Assembly (NCBI GenBank): GCA_030824575.1
Contig: JAVBXL010000042.1
Coordinates: 45,970-109,969 of the forward strand
Source: a bacterium
Lineage (GTDB): Bacteria > Pseudomonadota > Alphaproteobacteria > Sphingomonadales > Sphingomonadaceae
Reading direction: 5' to 3'
Length of the DNA: 64,000 bases
Of the stretch, positions 1 through 9,534 are shown one piece after another. The notes beneath the pieces are model-generated. The model worked only from the letters and a program-made list of their open reading frames with translations. It searched no databases and had not been told where the DNA came from. A program made the translations under genes and the position numbers. Positions within the stretch are counted from its first letter, which is position 1; the number at the start of each line of letters is the position of its first letter.

Positions 1-571
1 CGAAACTGCGGCGGTGCAGCGGAGTCGGGCCATGTTCGCGCAGCGCCGCCAGATGCTTGGCGCTGCCATAGCCCTTGTTCGTGTCCCAGCCATAATGAGG
101 ATGGTCGGCCGCCGCCGCGAGCATCATCCGGTCGCGGGTTTCCTTCGCGATGATGGAGGCCGCCGCGATCGACAGGCATTTCGCGTCGCCCTCCACAATC
201 GCGGTCGACGCCCAGCGCCATGTCGGACAGCGATTGCCGTCGACCAGCACATGACCGCAGTCGTGGCTCAACGCCTCGACCGCGCGGGTCATGGCCAGCA
301 TCGTCGCCCATAGGATGTTGATCTGGTCGATCTCCTCCACGCTGGCGACACCCACGCCCCAGCACAGCGCCCGCGCCTTGATCTCGATTTCCAGCATGGC
401 GCGGCGCTTCGCCGTCAATTGCTTGGAGTCATTGAGGCCATCGGGACAATCCTCAGCCCGCAGAATCACGGCAGCCGCAACCACCGGGCCAGCGAGCGGA
501 CCGCGCCCCGCCTCGTCCACGCCTGCGACCAAGCGGGGATGATGGATCAACTCGTGCGCGAAATCAGGCAT
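1..571 (-). CDS. rnhB: Ribonuclease HII, 3' end cut by window edge
   Basis: Removes RNA from RNA–DNA hybrids in the cytoplasm, including single ribonucleotides left in DNA. Translating the minus strand from the ATG at 571 gives 190 codons with the family signature [14 protein letters not shown] at residues 17–30 (Asp19 and Glu20 are the first two metal ligands), a VDG at 110–112 (Asp111), a GDA at 128–130 (Asp129) and [12 protein letters not shown] at 136–147. All four acidic metal ligands of the family are therefore present. The frame is open to base 1, so the C-terminal end is missing. The start overlaps the thiD stop by 8 bases, placing it last in the glmM–DUF1272–thiD–rnhB operon. Confidence 0.95.
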   Translation of the reverse strand, partial: MPDFAHELIHHPRLVAGVDEAGRGPLAGPVVAAAVILRAEDCPDGLNDSKQLTAKRRAMLEIEIKARALCWGVGVASVEEIDQINILWATMLAMTRAVEALSHDCGHVLVDGNRCPTWRWASTAIVEGDAKCLSIAAASIIAKETRDRMMLAAAADHPHYGWDTNKGYGSAKHLAALREHGPTPLHRRSF

Positions 572-1448
572 GGTCGGCGTAGCGCGCAGCGAAGGCCGCC
601 GAGTCCAAGCCGGCCGAGTCGGTTGCCGCCAGCAGATGGTAGAAGGGCGTCAGGCCCAGCCCATGGCCCATCGGCCCATGGCCCTGCCCCAGGCCAGGTG
701 CCGCTGCCAGAACCGCCGCGACATAGACTTCCGCCCGGTCGGCCGCATCGGCCAATGAAAGCCCCCCGCCCAGTCCGGTGGCAATGGCGCTGGCCAGGGT
801 GCATCCCGTGCCATGGCTGTTGCGGGTTTCGATGCGGGCGACCGAAAATTCGACCACCATATCCTCATCGATCAACAGGTCGTGGATCATGGGCCGATCA
901 TCGTCGGCCTGTTGCGGCAGATGCCCGCCCTTGGCGAAAATGATCGCGCCGGTGCGATCGCGCAGCGCCTGTCCTGCCGCCTCCAGTTGCTCGACATCGG
1001 TGATCGTCATGCCGGTCAGCGCTTCCAACTCCGGCACATTGGGGGTGATGACGCTCGCCACCGCCATCAGCCTTTCGAAGGCGGCGATTGTCGCTGCATC
1101 CGCCAGCAGCGAACCACTGGTCGCGACCATGACCGGATCGAAGACGATGGGGACATCCTGCAATTGCGCCAGTCGATCCGCGACGGCGGCGGCCGTCTGC
1201 GCCGATCCGATCATGCCGATCTTCACCGCATCGACGCCGATATCGCTGATGCAGCTTTCCATCTGCGCCAGCACCATCTCGGTCGGCACCGGATGGACGG
1301 CCTGCACGCCCAGCGTGTTCTGCGCCGTGATCGCGGTGATCGCGGTCATGGCGTGGCCGCCCAGCATCGTCACCGTCTTGGTGTCCGCCTGGATACCCGC
1401 GCCGCCCCCGCTGTCGGAACCGGCGATGATGAGGATGCGCGCCGTCAT
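564..1448 (-). CDS. thiD: Hydroxymethylpyrimidine / phosphomethylpyrimidine kinase
   Basis: Phosphorylates HMP and then HMP-P to give HMP-PP, the pyrimidine half of thiamine, in the cytoplasm. With the ATG at 1448 the protein is 294 aa and begins [20 protein letters not shown], the N-terminal substrate-binding signature of ThiD. The ribokinase-fold anion-hole motif appears as NSHGTGC near the C-terminal third. The frame stays open further upstream, but that stretch overlaps the preceding gene and does not look like ThiD. The chosen ATG overlaps the stop of the DUF1272 gene as ATGA, indicating translational coupling. The C-terminus extends about 30 residues beyond the usual end after the GLG-rich segment. 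No TPP riboswitch is evident, as expected for an internal operon gene. Confidence 0.93.
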   Translation of the reverse strand: MTARILIIAGSDSGGGAGIQADTKTVTMLGGHAMTAITAITAQNTLGVQAVHPVPTEMVLAQMESCISDIGVDAVKIGMIGSAQTAAAVADRLAQLQDVPIVFDPVMVATSGSLLADAATIAAFERLMAVASVITPNVPELEALTGMTITDVEQLEAAGQALRDRTGAIIFAKGGHLPQQADDDRPMIHDLLIDEDMVVEFSVARIETRNSHGTGCTLASAIATGLGGGLSLADAADRAEVYVAAVLAAAPGLGQGHGPMGHGLGLTPFYHLLAATDSAGLDSAAFAARYADHA

Positions 1449-1669
1449 CCTTTGAAGTGCCGCTCCGTCGACGCCGGGTTGCCCGCCAGTGCCTTGCCGG
1501 TCCGGCTGGGCCGGTCCATCAATTCGCCACCACAATTGGGGCAGCGATCGTCCAGCGCTTCGGCGCAGGGCGCGCAAAAGCTACATTCGAACGAACAGAT
1601 GAACGCGCCGGGTTGATCAGCCGGCAAGTCCGTACCGCAGCGTTCGCAATCGGGGCGCATCTCAAGCAT
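1445..1669 (-). CDS. DUF1272 small zinc-ribbon-like protein
   Basis: A 74-aa cysteine-rich protein of the DUF1272 family, function unknown. It shows the family pattern: an N-terminal [11 protein letters not shown], then paired cysteines in FECSFCAPC, then CPNCGGEL, then an Arg-Pro-rich tail. The eight or so cysteines suggest one or two zinc sites. Its ATG overlaps the glmM stop by one base (TAATG) and its stop overlaps the thiD start (ATGA), so it is made from the same transcript as both. The coupling says nothing firm about its role. Confidence 0.88.
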   Translation of the reverse strand: MLEMRPDCERCGTDLPADQPGAFICSFECSFCAPCAEALDDRCPNCGGELMDRPSRTGKALAGNPASTERHFKG

Positions 1670-3009
1670 TACGCCGCTGCCTTTTCCACCGCGGCGCAGA
1701 TACGCTCTACCACATCCCTCACCTGGTCCGCCTTGTCGCCTTCGGCCATAACGCGGATCACCGGTTCGGTGCCGGACGGGCGGATGACGAGGCGACCGGT
1801 GCCATTTAGTTCCGCTTCGGCCTGCGCGATCACGCGCTTGACCTCGTCATGCTCCAACGGCTTGCCGCCGGAGAAACGGACATTTTTGAGCAGTTGCGGG
1901 ACGGGATCGAACTGGTGCAGCGTTTCGCTCGCGGGCTTGCCCGACCGGACCAGTGCCGCCAGCACCTGCAACGCGGCCACGGTGCCATCGCCGGTGGTCG
2001 CATAGTCGGACAGGATCATATGGCCCGACTGTTCGCCGCCGACATTGAAGCCGCCCTCCCGCATCCGTTCCAGCACATAGCGGTCGCCGACCTTGGTGCG
2101 CTCCAGGCCTATGCCCCTGCCCGTCAAGAAGCGTTCGAGGCCCAGGTTCGACATGACCGTCGCCACCAGCCCGCCGCCGCGCAACGTGCCCTCGCGCGCA
2201 AAATTGGCGGCGATCAGCGCCATGATCTGGTCGCCATCGACGATCTGCCCCTTTTCATCGACCACGATCAGCCGGTCTGCGTCGCCATCCAGCGCAATGC
2301 CGACGTCAGCGCCGGACGACACGACGGTTTCCTGCAACAGCAAAGGCGCGGTCGATCCGCAACCGTCATTGATGTTGGTGCCGTTGGGCGTCACCCCGAT
2401 CGCCACGACCGTCGCGCCCAGTTCCCACAGCGCCGACGGCGCAACCTGATAGGCCGCGCCATTGGCGCAATCAACCACGATCTTGAGGCCGTCGAGCCGC
2501 AGATCGGCCGGAAAGCTGGATTTGACTGCATGGATATAGCGGCCGCGCGCATCCTCCACCCGGCGGGCGCGGCCGATATCCTTCGATGCCGCGAGCGGAA
2601 TATCCTGCCCCAGCAGCGATTCGATCTTCAACTCATCCTCGTCCGACAGCTTGTAGCCATCCGGGCCAAATAATTTGATGCCATTGTCGAAATAGGGATT
2701 GTGACTGGCGGAGATCATGACGCCCAGGTCCGCGCGCATCGAATGAGCGAGCAGCGCGACGGCGGGCGTCGGAATCGGCCCGAACTGGACCACGTCCATC
2801 CCCACGGCGGTGAACCCCGCGACCAGCGCATTTTCAACCATATAGCCCGACAGGCGCGTATCCTTGCCAATCACCGCGCGATGCCGGTGGCTGCCGCGCA
2901 AGAAATGCGTGCCGGCCGCCATGCCGACCTTCATCGCCAGGTCCGCCGTCATCGGCCATTGGTTGGTGCGCCCGCGGATGCCGTCGGTGCCGAAATATTG
3001 CCTGCTCAC
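1669..3009 (-). CDS. glmM: Phosphoglucosamine mutase
   Basis: Converts glucosamine-6-phosphate to glucosamine-1-phosphate on the route to UDP-GlcNAc for peptidoglycan and LPS. The GTG at 3009 gives 446 aa starting [15 protein letters not shown], the usual length and N-terminus, and puts the catalytic serine of [12 protein letters not shown] at residue 102, as in well-studied GlmM proteins. An ATG at 3036 would add nine residues (MSPEEDERF) and is less likely. The Mg-binding loop ALDGDADRL and the sugar-binding GEQSGH are intact, and the phosphate-binding RPSGTEP is near the C-terminus. It is the first gene of the coupled operon glmM–DUF1272–thiD–rnhB. Confidence 0.95.
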   Translation of the reverse strand: MSRQYFGTDGIRGRTNQWPMTADLAMKVGMAAGTHFLRGSHRHRAVIGKDTRLSGYMVENALVAGFTAVGMDVVQFGPIPTPAVALLAHSMRADLGVMISASHNPYFDNGIKLFGPDGYKLSDEDELKIESLLGQDIPLAASKDIGRARRVEDARGRYIHAVKSSFPADLRLDGLKIVVDCANGAAYQVAPSALWELGATVVAIGVTPNGTNINDGCGSTAPLLLQETVVSSGADVGIALDGDADRLIVVDEKGQIVDGDQIMALIAANFAREGTLRGGGLVATVMSNLGLERFLTGRGIGLERTKVGDRYVLERMREGGFNVGGEQSGHMILSDYATTGDGTVAALQVLAALVRSGKPASETLHQFDPVPQLLKNVRFSGGKPLEHDEVKRVIAQAEAELNGTGRLVIRPSGTEPVIRVMAEGDKADQVRDVVERICAAVEKAAA

Positions 3010-3047
3010 AAAGCGCTCATCTTCCTCTGGGGACATTCCCCGCTCAT

Positions 3048-3163
3048 CCGTTCGTCCTGAGTAGCCGCTGAGCCTGTCGAAGCGGCGTATCGAAGGACAC
3101 GCACGTCGGCGACCCTTCGATACGGGTCTTTGACGTCGCTCAGACCCTACTCAGGGCGAACGG
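3048..3163. repeat. Dispersed palindromic element (GTTCG/CGAAC family)
   Basis: The outer arms are CCGTTCGTCCTGAGTAG and CTACTCAGGGCGAACGG, giving an imperfect inverted repeat of about 116 bases. Internal arms include TATCGAAGG and CCTTCGATA. It lies between the divergent glmM and AGCS genes, so it is in a 5' region. It is related to the elements at 8102, 14747, 16310, 40033 and 44243. Confidence 0.8.
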
Positions 3164-3225
3164 AGAGGGAAAGCATCAAGTTTTTCTCGATCGACTTTCC
3201 GCGCATCCCGCGGCATCCGGGCGTG

Positions 3226-4596
3226 ATGAAAAATTTCAACGCCTTTGTCGACGGCCTGTCCGCCGCGGTCTTTTTCAAGGTGCCGCTCTTTGGCGCGCAG
3301 ATCGAACTGATCGTGCTCTATCTGGCGCTGCCGATGCTGTTCTTCACGCTCTGGCTCGGCTTCCCCAACATCACCCAGGTCGGTCGCGCCATCCGCATCC
3401 TGCGCACCCAACCGCGCGAGGGCGAGGCGAAGGGCGACGTCAGCCAGTGGGCGGCGCTCTCCACCGCCCTGTCGGGCACGATCGGCCTGGGCAATATCGC
3501 CGGTGTCGCGGTGGCACTGACCATGGGCGGCCCCGGCGCGATATTATGGATGTTCATCATCGGCTGGTTCGCGATGACGGTGAAGATGGCGGAGGTCACG
3601 CTGGGCCTCAAATACCGCGTGTTCGACGCACAGGGCCATGTCCATGGCGGGCCTATGTATGTGCTCAAAGCCGTGGGTGCGGCGCGCGGATGGCCCAAGG
3701 CGGGACTTGCGCTGGGCGGCGCCTATGCCTTTTTCGCCCTGTTCGGCGCTATCCCGATGGTGCAGGTCAACCAGAGTTTCGCGCAGGTGAAGGTCGTCAC
3801 CGGCCTGACCAACGGCTGGGCCTATGGCGTGTTCCTGGCGGGTGCGGTGGCGCTGGTGACGCTGGGCGGCGCGGCCTGGCTGGGCGAGGTGGCCAAGCGG
3901 CTGACCCCGATCAAGGTTGCCGTCTATCTGCTGGGGGTCGCCGCGATCCTGGTCCTGCATATCGGCGAGATTCCAGGCGCGCTGGCCCTGATCTGGGACG
4001 GCGCGTGGAGCGGACAGGCTGCAACCGGCGGCGCGGTCGGCGCTTTCGTCGCAGGGATGCGCCGCGCGGTCTTCGCCAGCGAAGCGGGCGTGGGGTCGGC
4101 CGTCATGGCGCACAGCCTGGCGCGGGCGGACCATCCGGTGTCCGAAGGGCTGGTCGCCCTACTGGAACCGCTGCTCGGCACGATGATCGTGTGCGCGTTC
4201 GGCGGTCTGGCGCTGGTCGTCGCAGGGACATGGAATACGGGGTTGGAGGGGATCGCCATCACCTCCGCCGCCTTCGCGCAAGTATCGCCCTGGTTCCCCT
4301 GGCTGCTGGCGGTCGTCGTCTTCCTGTTCGCCTATTCGACGCTGGTCGCTTGGGGCTTTTACGGCTTGCAGGCCTGGGGCTATCTGTTCGGCAACGGGCC
4401 GCGGGCGCAATGGACCTACAAAATCCTGTACGTCGTCGCCCTGCCCCCGGCCGCCGCGATCGACCTGGGCCGCGTGGTCGGGATCGTCGACAGCAGCTTC
4501 TTCCTGATGGCCATCCCCAACGTCATCGCGCTCTACCTGTGCGCAGGCGAATTGCGCCGGGATGTGCGGGGCTATCTGGCGAAGGACGACGCTTAA
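3226..4596 (+). CDS. Sodium:alanine symporter family (AGCS) transporter
   Basis: Inner-membrane amino acid:sodium symporter, probably for alanine or glycine. The protein is 456 aa from the ATG at 3226, with ten or more hydrophobic segments. The AGCS core signature ALSGTIGLGNIAGVAVAL followed by GGPGAILWM lies near residues 84–115, and an EAGVGSAVMAHSLA-type segment lies near residue 290. The open frame extends upstream through a TTG inside the palindrome, which is unlikely to be translated. No strong ribosome binding site precedes 3226, and a GAGAGGGAAAG sequence at 3165 leaves a longer N-terminus possible. The gene is divergent from glmM and stands alone. Confidence 0.85.
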   Translation: MKNFNAFVDGLSAAVFFKVPLFGAQIELIVLYLALPMLFFTLWLGFPNITQVGRAIRILRTQPREGEAKGDVSQWAALSTALSGTIGLGNIAGVAVALTMGGPGAILWMFIIGWFAMTVKMAEVTLGLKYRVFDAQGHVHGGPMYVLKAVGAARGWPKAGLALGGAYAFFALFGAIPMVQVNQSFAQVKVVTGLTNGWAYGVFLAGAVALVTLGGAAWLGEVAKRLTPIKVAVYLLGVAAILVLHIGEIPGALALIWDGAWSGQAATGGAVGAFVAGMRRAVFASEAGVGSAVMAHSLARADHPVSEGLVALLEPLLGTMIVCAFGGLALVVAGTWNTGLEGIAITSAAFAQVSPWFPWLLAVVVFLFAYSTLVAWGFYGLQAWGYLFGNGPRAQWTYKILYVVALPPAAAIDLGRVVGIVDSSFFLMAIPNVIALYLCAGELRRDVRGYLAKDDA

Positions 4597-4730
4597 CTTC
4601 GCACTTTTCCCGCCGGTTTCGACATATTGTTGCGGGGTCGCGATCCTATCGAAAAGTCGTTCATCACTCCGTTATCGAATATGTTCCGACCCAAAGGCGC
4701 ATAACAAATTGGCTCCGCGTAGGACAGACA

Positions 4731-4760
4731 CAAAAAGACCCCGCTCCTTTCGGAGCGAGG
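4731..4760 (-). terminator. Rho-independent terminator of csbD
   Basis: On the minus strand CCTCGCTCC, a GAAA tetraloop and GGAGCGGGG form a nine-pair stem with one G·T pair, followed by TCTTTTTG. It lies 25 bases past the csbD stop. Confidence 0.85.
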
Positions 4761-4784
4761 CCATTTTGAGGACTGGCGATCAGA

Positions 4785-4967
4785 TCAGATCTTGTCGCCA
4801 AGCGCGCCCTTGACTGACCCGGCGACATCCTGCGCCGTACCCTTGGCCTTCTGCGCCTTGCCTTCGGCTTCCAGACGCTCATTGTCGGTCGCCTTGCCGA
4901 TGCCTTCCTTGACCGCGCCAGCGGCCTTGTTGCCAGCGGCCTTCAGCTTGTCGGTTGCTTCGCCCAT
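4785..4967 (-). CDS. CsbD family stress protein
   Basis: A 60-aa charged, Ala/Lys-rich protein of the CsbD family, whose members are induced by general stress in many bacteria; the biochemical role is unknown. It shows the family layout of GEATDKLKAAGNKAAGAVKEGIGKAT then GKAQKAKGTAQDVAGSVKGA. It begins at the ATG at 4967 with a good AAGGAG 8 bases upstream. The gene is monocistronic: it has its own terminator at 4731–4760 and a near-consensus EcfG promoter about 35–60 bases upstream of the start, which fits control by the stress sigma factor encoded at 51.8 kb. Confidence 0.9.
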   Translation of the reverse strand: MGEATDKLKAAGNKAAGAVKEGIGKATDNERLEAEGKAQKAKGTAQDVAGSVKGALGDKI

Positions 4968-4998
4968 GTCGTTACTCCTTCAGGGTGGTTGAAGGATA

Positions 4999-5024
4999 AA
5001 CGATGCACCACGAAAAGGGTTTCC
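4999..5024 (-). promoter_or_regulatory. Candidate EcfG (general stress) promoter for csbD
   Basis: The minus strand reads GGAAAC near 5024, then CGTT at 5002–4999. Taken as GAAAC-N16-CGTT or GGAAA-N17-CGTT, it differs at one base from the alphaproteobacterial consensus GGAAC-N16/17-CGTT. The -10 end lies about 30 bases before the csbD start codon. Confidence 0.55.
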
Positions 5025-5049
5025 GCCGATACGCCTACGAAACGAACGG

Positions 5050-6207
5050 TCAAAGCGGCTTTTCGTAAATTTGATAGACTTTGTTCACTGTTCCCCGGAT
5101 CGCCTCAGCGATGGCGTTCATGCCCTGATTGTCGTCCAGTACCCAGCCAAGCTCCCCACGGGTCGAACCATATTGGGCCAGCGCAGCCAATCGGATCGTT
5201 TCGATCATCATGAAGGCGAGCTGCCCCGCCATGCGCGAACTTTGCAGACGCTGCACCACGCCCATCAGCGGCACCCGCATGGTGCGCGCCTGCGGCTTGC
5301 GCAACCAGCGCAGCAGCTTGATCCAGCCGAAGGGGAAAAGCGATCCGCCCAGCGGCTTGAGCACTTCATTAAGGTCGGGCAGCGTCATCATGAAGGCGAC
5401 CGGCTCGCCATCCAGTTCGGCGACCATGATCAGGTCTTCGAACACGATCGGCTTCAATTTCTTGCCGGTATGCGCGATTTCCGCGTCGGTGATGGGCACG
5501 AAGCCCCAATTATTGCCCCAGGCATCGTTCAGGATCGCCAGAATGATCGCGGCTTCCTGATCGAATTTCGACTTGTCCACCTTACGGATGCGGATGCGGT
5601 CGTTATTTTCGCCCGACTTGATGATGCGTTGGATCAGCGGCGGAAAATTGCGCGTGATGTCCAGCTCATAGGTTTTGAGCTGCTTGACCGGCGCATAGCC
5701 CGCGCCCTCGATCATCGCCTGATAGGCCGGGCTGTTATGCCCCATCATCACCGTGGGCGGATGGTCATGCCCTGCGATCAGCAGGCCCGGCTCTTCCCAG
5801 ATGGACAGGGATATCGGTCCCAGCACGCGGGTCATGCCCTTGGCCCGCAGCCAATCCTCCGCCGTGGCGATCAACGCCTTGCCGGTTTCCGCATCCTCCG
5901 CCTCGAACATCCCGAAATTGCCGGTCCCCGGCCCCATCCCCTGTTCGACCGGCTGTTCCAGCGCCAGACGATCGATATGGGCGGAGATGCGCCCGACCAC
6001 CGTCCCGCCGCGGCGGGCCAGGAAATATTGCGCCTCGGCATGGCCGAAAAAGGGGTTCTTGCCCGGCGTCAGCAATTCCTTCACCTCGCCCTTGAGCGGC
6101 GGCACCCAGTTGGGATCATGGGCGTAGAGCCGCCAGGGCAGGTCGATAAAGGCCTTCAGGTCGGCCTTGCCAGAGACAGGAGTGATAACCAGATCAGTGT
6201 GCGCCAC
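5050..6207 (-). CDS. GNAT-like N-acetyltransferase (conserved, function unknown)
   Basis: A 385-aa soluble protein resembling conserved alphaproteobacterial GNAT-fold proteins. The N-terminal half has DLPWRLYAHDPNWVPPL and FFGHAEAQYFLARRGGTVVGRISAHID, the acetyl-CoA-fold-like strand pattern. A second half carries VAELDGEPVAFMMTLPDLNEVL and ends in NKVYQIYEKPL, where a GNAT C-terminal strand is expected. The substrate cannot be told from sequence. The frame is open to an ATG-like start at 6312, but those first 35 residues are hydrophobic and atypical; the GTG at 6207 preceded by AAGGCGG gives the family length. It is divergent from a fatty acid desaturase. Confidence 0.75.
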   Translation of the reverse strand: MAHTDLVITPVSGKADLKAFIDLPWRLYAHDPNWVPPLKGEVKELLTPGKNPFFGHAEAQYFLARRGGTVVGRISAHIDRLALEQPVEQGMGPGTGNFGMFEAEDAETGKALIATAEDWLRAKGMTRVLGPISLSIWEEPGLLIAGHDHPPTVMMGHNSPAYQAMIEGAGYAPVKQLKTYELDITRNFPPLIQRIIKSGENNDRIRIRKVDKSKFDQEAAIILAILNDAWGNNWGFVPITDAEIAHTGKKLKPIVFEDLIMVAELDGEPVAFMMTLPDLNEVLKPLGGSLFPFGWIKLLRWLRKPQARTMRVPLMGVVQRLQSSRMAGQLAFMMIETIRLAALAQYGSTRGELGWVLDDNQGMNAIAEAIRGTVNKVYQIYEKPL

Positions 6208-6357
6208 GGGTGCCGCCTTGAACAAAAAAAGAAGTGCGGTGCAGTTCGCCCCTTGTTTGCGCAATGTCAATCGCGCGCGCAAAACGGGGGCTAACACAAG
6301 TGAGTATGTCATGGTGCTGCCATGATCTCAGCGCATTTGGAGGCTAGGACCGCCCGC

Positions 6358-7425
6358 ATGACTGTGCATGATCCCATATTGGCCGCCGCCCAGCGCGCGC
6401 GCGCCGCCATCCCCGACGACAGCGCGATGCTCCGCGCCGCGGCCGAATTGACGCGCGACTATGCGGTCGCCAATCCGCGCATATACTGGCCCGACCTGCT
6501 GGCGTCCGCGCTGATCGGCTGGGGCGCTATGGCTGGCGCGATCCTGGCGCAGAATGTGGCCGTGGCGATAGCCTGCGCATTTGTTGCGATGATGGCGCTC
6601 TATCGCGCAGCCAGCTTCATCCACGAACTGACCCATATCCGCAAAGGCGCCCTTCCCGGCTTTCGCTTCGCCTGGAACCTGATCGTCGGCATCCCGCTGA
6701 TGATCCCGTCCTTTATGTATGAGGGCGTCCATACTCAGCATCACGCCCGCACCCGCTATGGCACGGCGGACGACCCGGAATATCTGCCGCTCGCGCTGAT
6801 GAAGCCCTGGTCGCTGCCGCTGTTCATTCTCGTCGCGTCGCTGGCGCCGGTCGGCCTCATCCTGCGCTTCGGCCTGATGACACCGCTGTCGCTGCTGATC
6901 CCGCCGCTGCGCGCCAAGGTCGTGGCGGAACTGTCGGCCCTGTCGATCAATCCCGCCTATCGCCGCCGCGCGCCGGAGGGCGATTTCGCGCGGATGTGGA
7001 TGTGGCAGGAAGCGGGTGCGAGCCTGTTCGCGCTGGCGCTGGTCGGCAGCGTCTTCGCCTTCGGCTGGAAGCCGCTGCTCGTCTATATGGCGATCCATTC
7101 GGCGATGACCGTCATCAACCAGTTGCGCACCCTGGTCGCGCATCTGTGGGAAAATGAGGGGGATCCGATGACGGTGACGGCGCAATATCTGGACTCGGTC
7201 AATGTACCGCCACCCGGCGCGCTGCCCGCGCTCTGGGCACCGGTCGGCCTGCGCTATCACGCGCTGCATCACCTGCTACCCAGCGTGCCCTATCATGCCC
7301 TGGGCAAGGCCCATGCCCGGCTGATCGCCACGCTGGACGCGCAATCGCCCTATCATCGCGGCAATTATCCGGGGATGCTGCCGCTGGTCGGGAAGATAGC
7401 GCGCAGCACGATGGCGGCGCGCTAA
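6358..7425 (+). CDS. Membrane fatty acid desaturase
   Basis: An integral-membrane di-iron desaturase or hydroxylase acting on acyl lipids. The three histidine boxes are clear in the 355-aa product: HELTH at 89–93, HTQHH at 125–129 and HALHH at 301–305, with hydrophobic pairs of helices before the first and between the second and third. The ATG at 6358 has AGGA about 8 bases upstream; an in-frame ATG at 6322 would add 12 residues. It is divergent from the GNAT-like gene, and the shared 5' region is about 150 bases. The lipid substrate (fatty acid, sphingolipid or carotenoid) is not determined. Confidence 0.88.
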   Translation: MTVHDPILAAAQRARAAIPDDSAMLRAAAELTRDYAVANPRIYWPDLLASALIGWGAMAGAILAQNVAVAIACAFVAMMALYRAASFIHELTHIRKGALPGFRFAWNLIVGIPLMIPSFMYEGVHTQHHARTRYGTADDPEYLPLALMKPWSLPLFILVASLAPVGLILRFGLMTPLSLLIPPLRAKVVAELSALSINPAYRRRAPEGDFARMWMWQEAGASLFALALVGSVFAFGWKPLLVYMAIHSAMTVINQLRTLVAHLWENEGDPMTVTAQYLDSVNVPPPGALPALWAPVGLRYHALHHLLPSVPYHALGKAHARLIATLDAQSPYHRGNYPGMLPLVGKIARSTMAAR

Positions 7426-7435
7426 TCGACAGCGC

Positions 7436-8080
7436 CTAGCCTTCGTCGTCCCGATAGACCGGCAATCCCAGTCCCTGCCGGATCGCCATTGCCCGGAGCA
7501 GGAACCCCAGCAGCGCGGCGATGACGCCCGCGACCGGCACGTCCAGCCCGATCCAGCGCAACGCCACGAACAGGCCGGAGGCGAAGGCCGCCGCCGTCAC
7601 ATAAAGCTCCGGCCGCAGCAGGATAGACGGCTCGCCCGCCAGCAGGTCGCGCATGATGCCCCCGACGCAGCCGGTAACGACGCCCATCATCCCCGCGACG
7701 AAAGGCGGTACGCCAAAACTCATCGCCTTGGCCGCGCCAAATACGGCGAAAGCCGCCAACCCGATCGCATCGAGCCAGTCGAGCGCCCGTTCGCTCCAGA
7801 ATTTGCGCGGGGTGAACCACACGACCAACGCCGCGCCCATGCAGGCGATGGCCGGCACCGGATCGACCACCCAGAAGACCGGCGCACCGATCAGCAGGTC
7901 GCGCACCGTGCCGCCGCCGACCCCCGTCACCAGCGCGAAGAAGGCGAAGGTGACCAGCGTCTGCCGCAACCGCGCCGCCGCCAGTGCGCCGGACGCGGCA
8001 AAGACGAAGGTGCCGACGATGCTCAAGGTTTCGAGCACGGGGCCGATCGAGTTGGCGAGCAGGGGCGTAGGTGGGAGCAT
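7436..8080 (-). CDS. TRIC-type cation channel family protein (UPF0126/YicG)
   Basis: A 214-aa membrane protein with about seven hydrophobic segments and the duplicated half-repeat of bacterial TRIC channels: GVGGGTVRDLLIG in the first half and GCVGGIMRDLLAGE in the second. Members are homotrimeric monovalent cation channels. The ATG at 8080 is preceded by TTAGGTAA and begins MLPPTPLLANSIG. The frame remains open to 8158, but that extension is encoded by the neighbouring palindrome. The gene converges with the desaturase; the stops are about ten bases apart. Confidence 0.88.
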   Translation of the reverse strand: MLPPTPLLANSIGPVLETLSIVGTFVFAASGALAAARLRQTLVTFAFFALVTGVGGGTVRDLLIGAPVFWVVDPVPAIACMGAALVVWFTPRKFWSERALDWLDAIGLAAFAVFGAAKAMSFGVPPFVAGMMGVVTGCVGGIMRDLLAGEPSILLRPELYVTAAAFASGLFVALRWIGLDVPVAGVIAALLGFLLRAMAIRQGLGLPVYRDDEG

Positions 8081-8101
8081 GACGTTACCTAACCACAACC
8101 A

Positions 8102-8205
8102 CTCGTCCTGAGTAGCTACTGAGCGAAGTCGAAGGGGAGTATCGAAGGATTGCGCCACATGCTTCGATACGGGACTTCGCCAAGCTACCCCCTACTCAGC
8201 ACGAG
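8102..8205. repeat. Dispersed palindromic element (GTTCG/CGAAC family)
   Basis: The outer arms are CTCGTCCTGAGTAG and CTACTCAGCACGAG, the inner arms TATCGAAG and CTTCGATA. It is the same layout as the element at 3048, with GTTC decayed to CTC. It sits between two minus-strand genes, upstream of the TRIC gene and downstream of the M20 peptidase. Confidence 0.8.
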
Positions 8206-8223
8206 AGGACTTTGGGACGACCC

Positions 8224-9534
8224 TTATTTCCGCCCCTTCTCTACCGCCAGCCGGCTCATCAATATCGCGGCGCGCTTGGCCTGGCGCTTCATGGTCGACA
8301 GGTCGGCCTTCTCCGCCGCGCTGTGATCGCCGCTGGACGCCAGGCCCAACCCCACCAGTCCGTCCGTGTCGGCCGCGACGAAGCTGATGTCGCCCGCCCC
8401 GCGCTTCAACGGATCGAGCGCCGCCATTTCCGGCAGGCCAAGGTCCGCATTGACGCCGTTCAGTTTGCCCAGCAGCGCCTTGTTCCCCGCTGTCGGCGCC
8501 ATCGATGGATAGCCCAGGTCGAACGCAATGCTGGCCGACGTGCCCGTCAAATGCCCCGCATCCACGATCGCCTGCATCTTCGCCTGCACCCGCTTCGTCT
8601 GCTCTTCACTCAGCGTGCGAAAATCGCCCTTCGCCACCGCGATCGGCGGGATGATGTTGGTCTTGCCGGTCACGGCGATGCGCACGCCGTCATTGTCGAC
8701 CGCAGCGCTTTGCCCGCCGCCGATCAGCCCGACATTGAAGGTCAGATTGGGTTCGGGCAGTTCCTTGCGGAATGCGACGATGATCCGCGCCAATTCATAG
8801 ACCGCGCCATCGCCGGCACTCGCCGAAAAGATGCCCGAACTATGGCCCGACTTGCCCGTTGCCGTCAGCGTCCAGCTATTGGACGACCGCCGCGCGATCG
8901 ATCCCATATCCTTGCCGTTTTCCTGCGACAAGCCTTCGAAATCGAGCGCGACATCGGCCCGCTTGCCGGCCGCTACCAGATCGGCGCGAGCGACGGCGAC
9001 CGGATCGCCGGAATCCTCCTCGTCCCCGGTCAGCACGACTTCGATGTTTGCGTTTTTCAGCGTGCCCGCCGCCTGCATGGCTTTCAGCGCCAGCAGCATC
9101 GTCGCCACCCCGCCCTTGTCGTCGGCGACACCCGGCCCCGCGGCCCAATCGCCATCGCGCTTGAAGGTCTGGAACGGCGAATCCGGCTCGAACACGGTAT
9201 CGAGATGGCCGATCAGCAGCATTTTCGTGCTGCCCGCCTTGCCCTTGTGCACCGCGATCAGGTGGCCCGCCCGTTTGGCCGCATCCATCGGCTTCCACGT
9301 CACGGTAAAGCCCAGCGCCTCATATTCGGGGCGCAGCATGTCGGCCACCGCCTTCACGCCGGGGAAATTCATCGACCCGCTATTCTGGTTCACAAGGCGT
9401 TCCAGCAGCGCGACGGACGGTTCATAGCCGGCCTCCACCGTGGCACCGATCTTCTGCTCTGCCGGGCTGAGCGCGGCATAAGCCAAAGGCGCGCTGCCCA
9501 TCAGCAGCGCGCCCGTCACCAAAACCCGAATCAC
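8224..9534 (-). CDS. Secreted M20 family metallopeptidase
   Basis: A periplasmic zinc amidohydrolase of the M20 (glutamate carboxypeptidase-like) family, 436 aa. Residues 1–20 are a signal peptide ending AYA. Zinc and catalytic motifs are IGHLDTVF (His, Asp), GPGVADDKGG (bridging Asp), TGDEEDSG (catalytic Glu followed by a ligand Glu) and a C-terminal GDHSAAEKAD. The lid domain GKSGHSSGIF is also present. Its ATG overlaps the glutathione peroxidase stop (ATGA), so it is translated from the same message. The natural substrate is unknown; a peptide or N-acyl amino acid is likely. Confidence 0.9.
   Translation of the reverse strand: MIRVLVTGALLMGSAPLAYAALSPAEQKIGATVEAGYEPSVALLERLVNQNSGSMNFPGVKAVADMLRPEYEALGFTVTWKPMDAAKRAGHLIAVHKGKAGSTKMLLIGHLDTVFEPDSPFQTFKRDGDWAAGPGVADDKGGVATMLLALKAMQAAGTLKNANIEVVLTGDEEDSGDPVAVARADLVAAGKRADVALDFEGLSQENGKDMGSIARRSSNSWTLTATGKSGHSSGIFSASAGDGAVYELARIIVAFRKELPEPNLTFNVGLIGGGQSAAVDNDGVRIAVTGKTNIIPPIAVAKGDFRTLSEEQTKRVQAKMQAIVDAGHLTGTSASIAFDLGYPSMAPTAGNKALLGKLNGVNADLGLPEMAALDPLKRGAGDISFVAADTDGLVGLGLASSGDHSAAEKADLSTMKRQAKRAAILMSRLAVEKGRK

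Noticed and set aside
1449..1577. Upstream extension of ThiD.
   Set aside because: It overlaps the DUF1272 gene and lacks the family's N-terminus; the ATGA overlap at 1445–1448 marks the real start.
3130..3225. Upstream extension of the AGCS transporter from a TTG.
   Set aside because: The start lies inside the palindrome and the added residues are not family-like.
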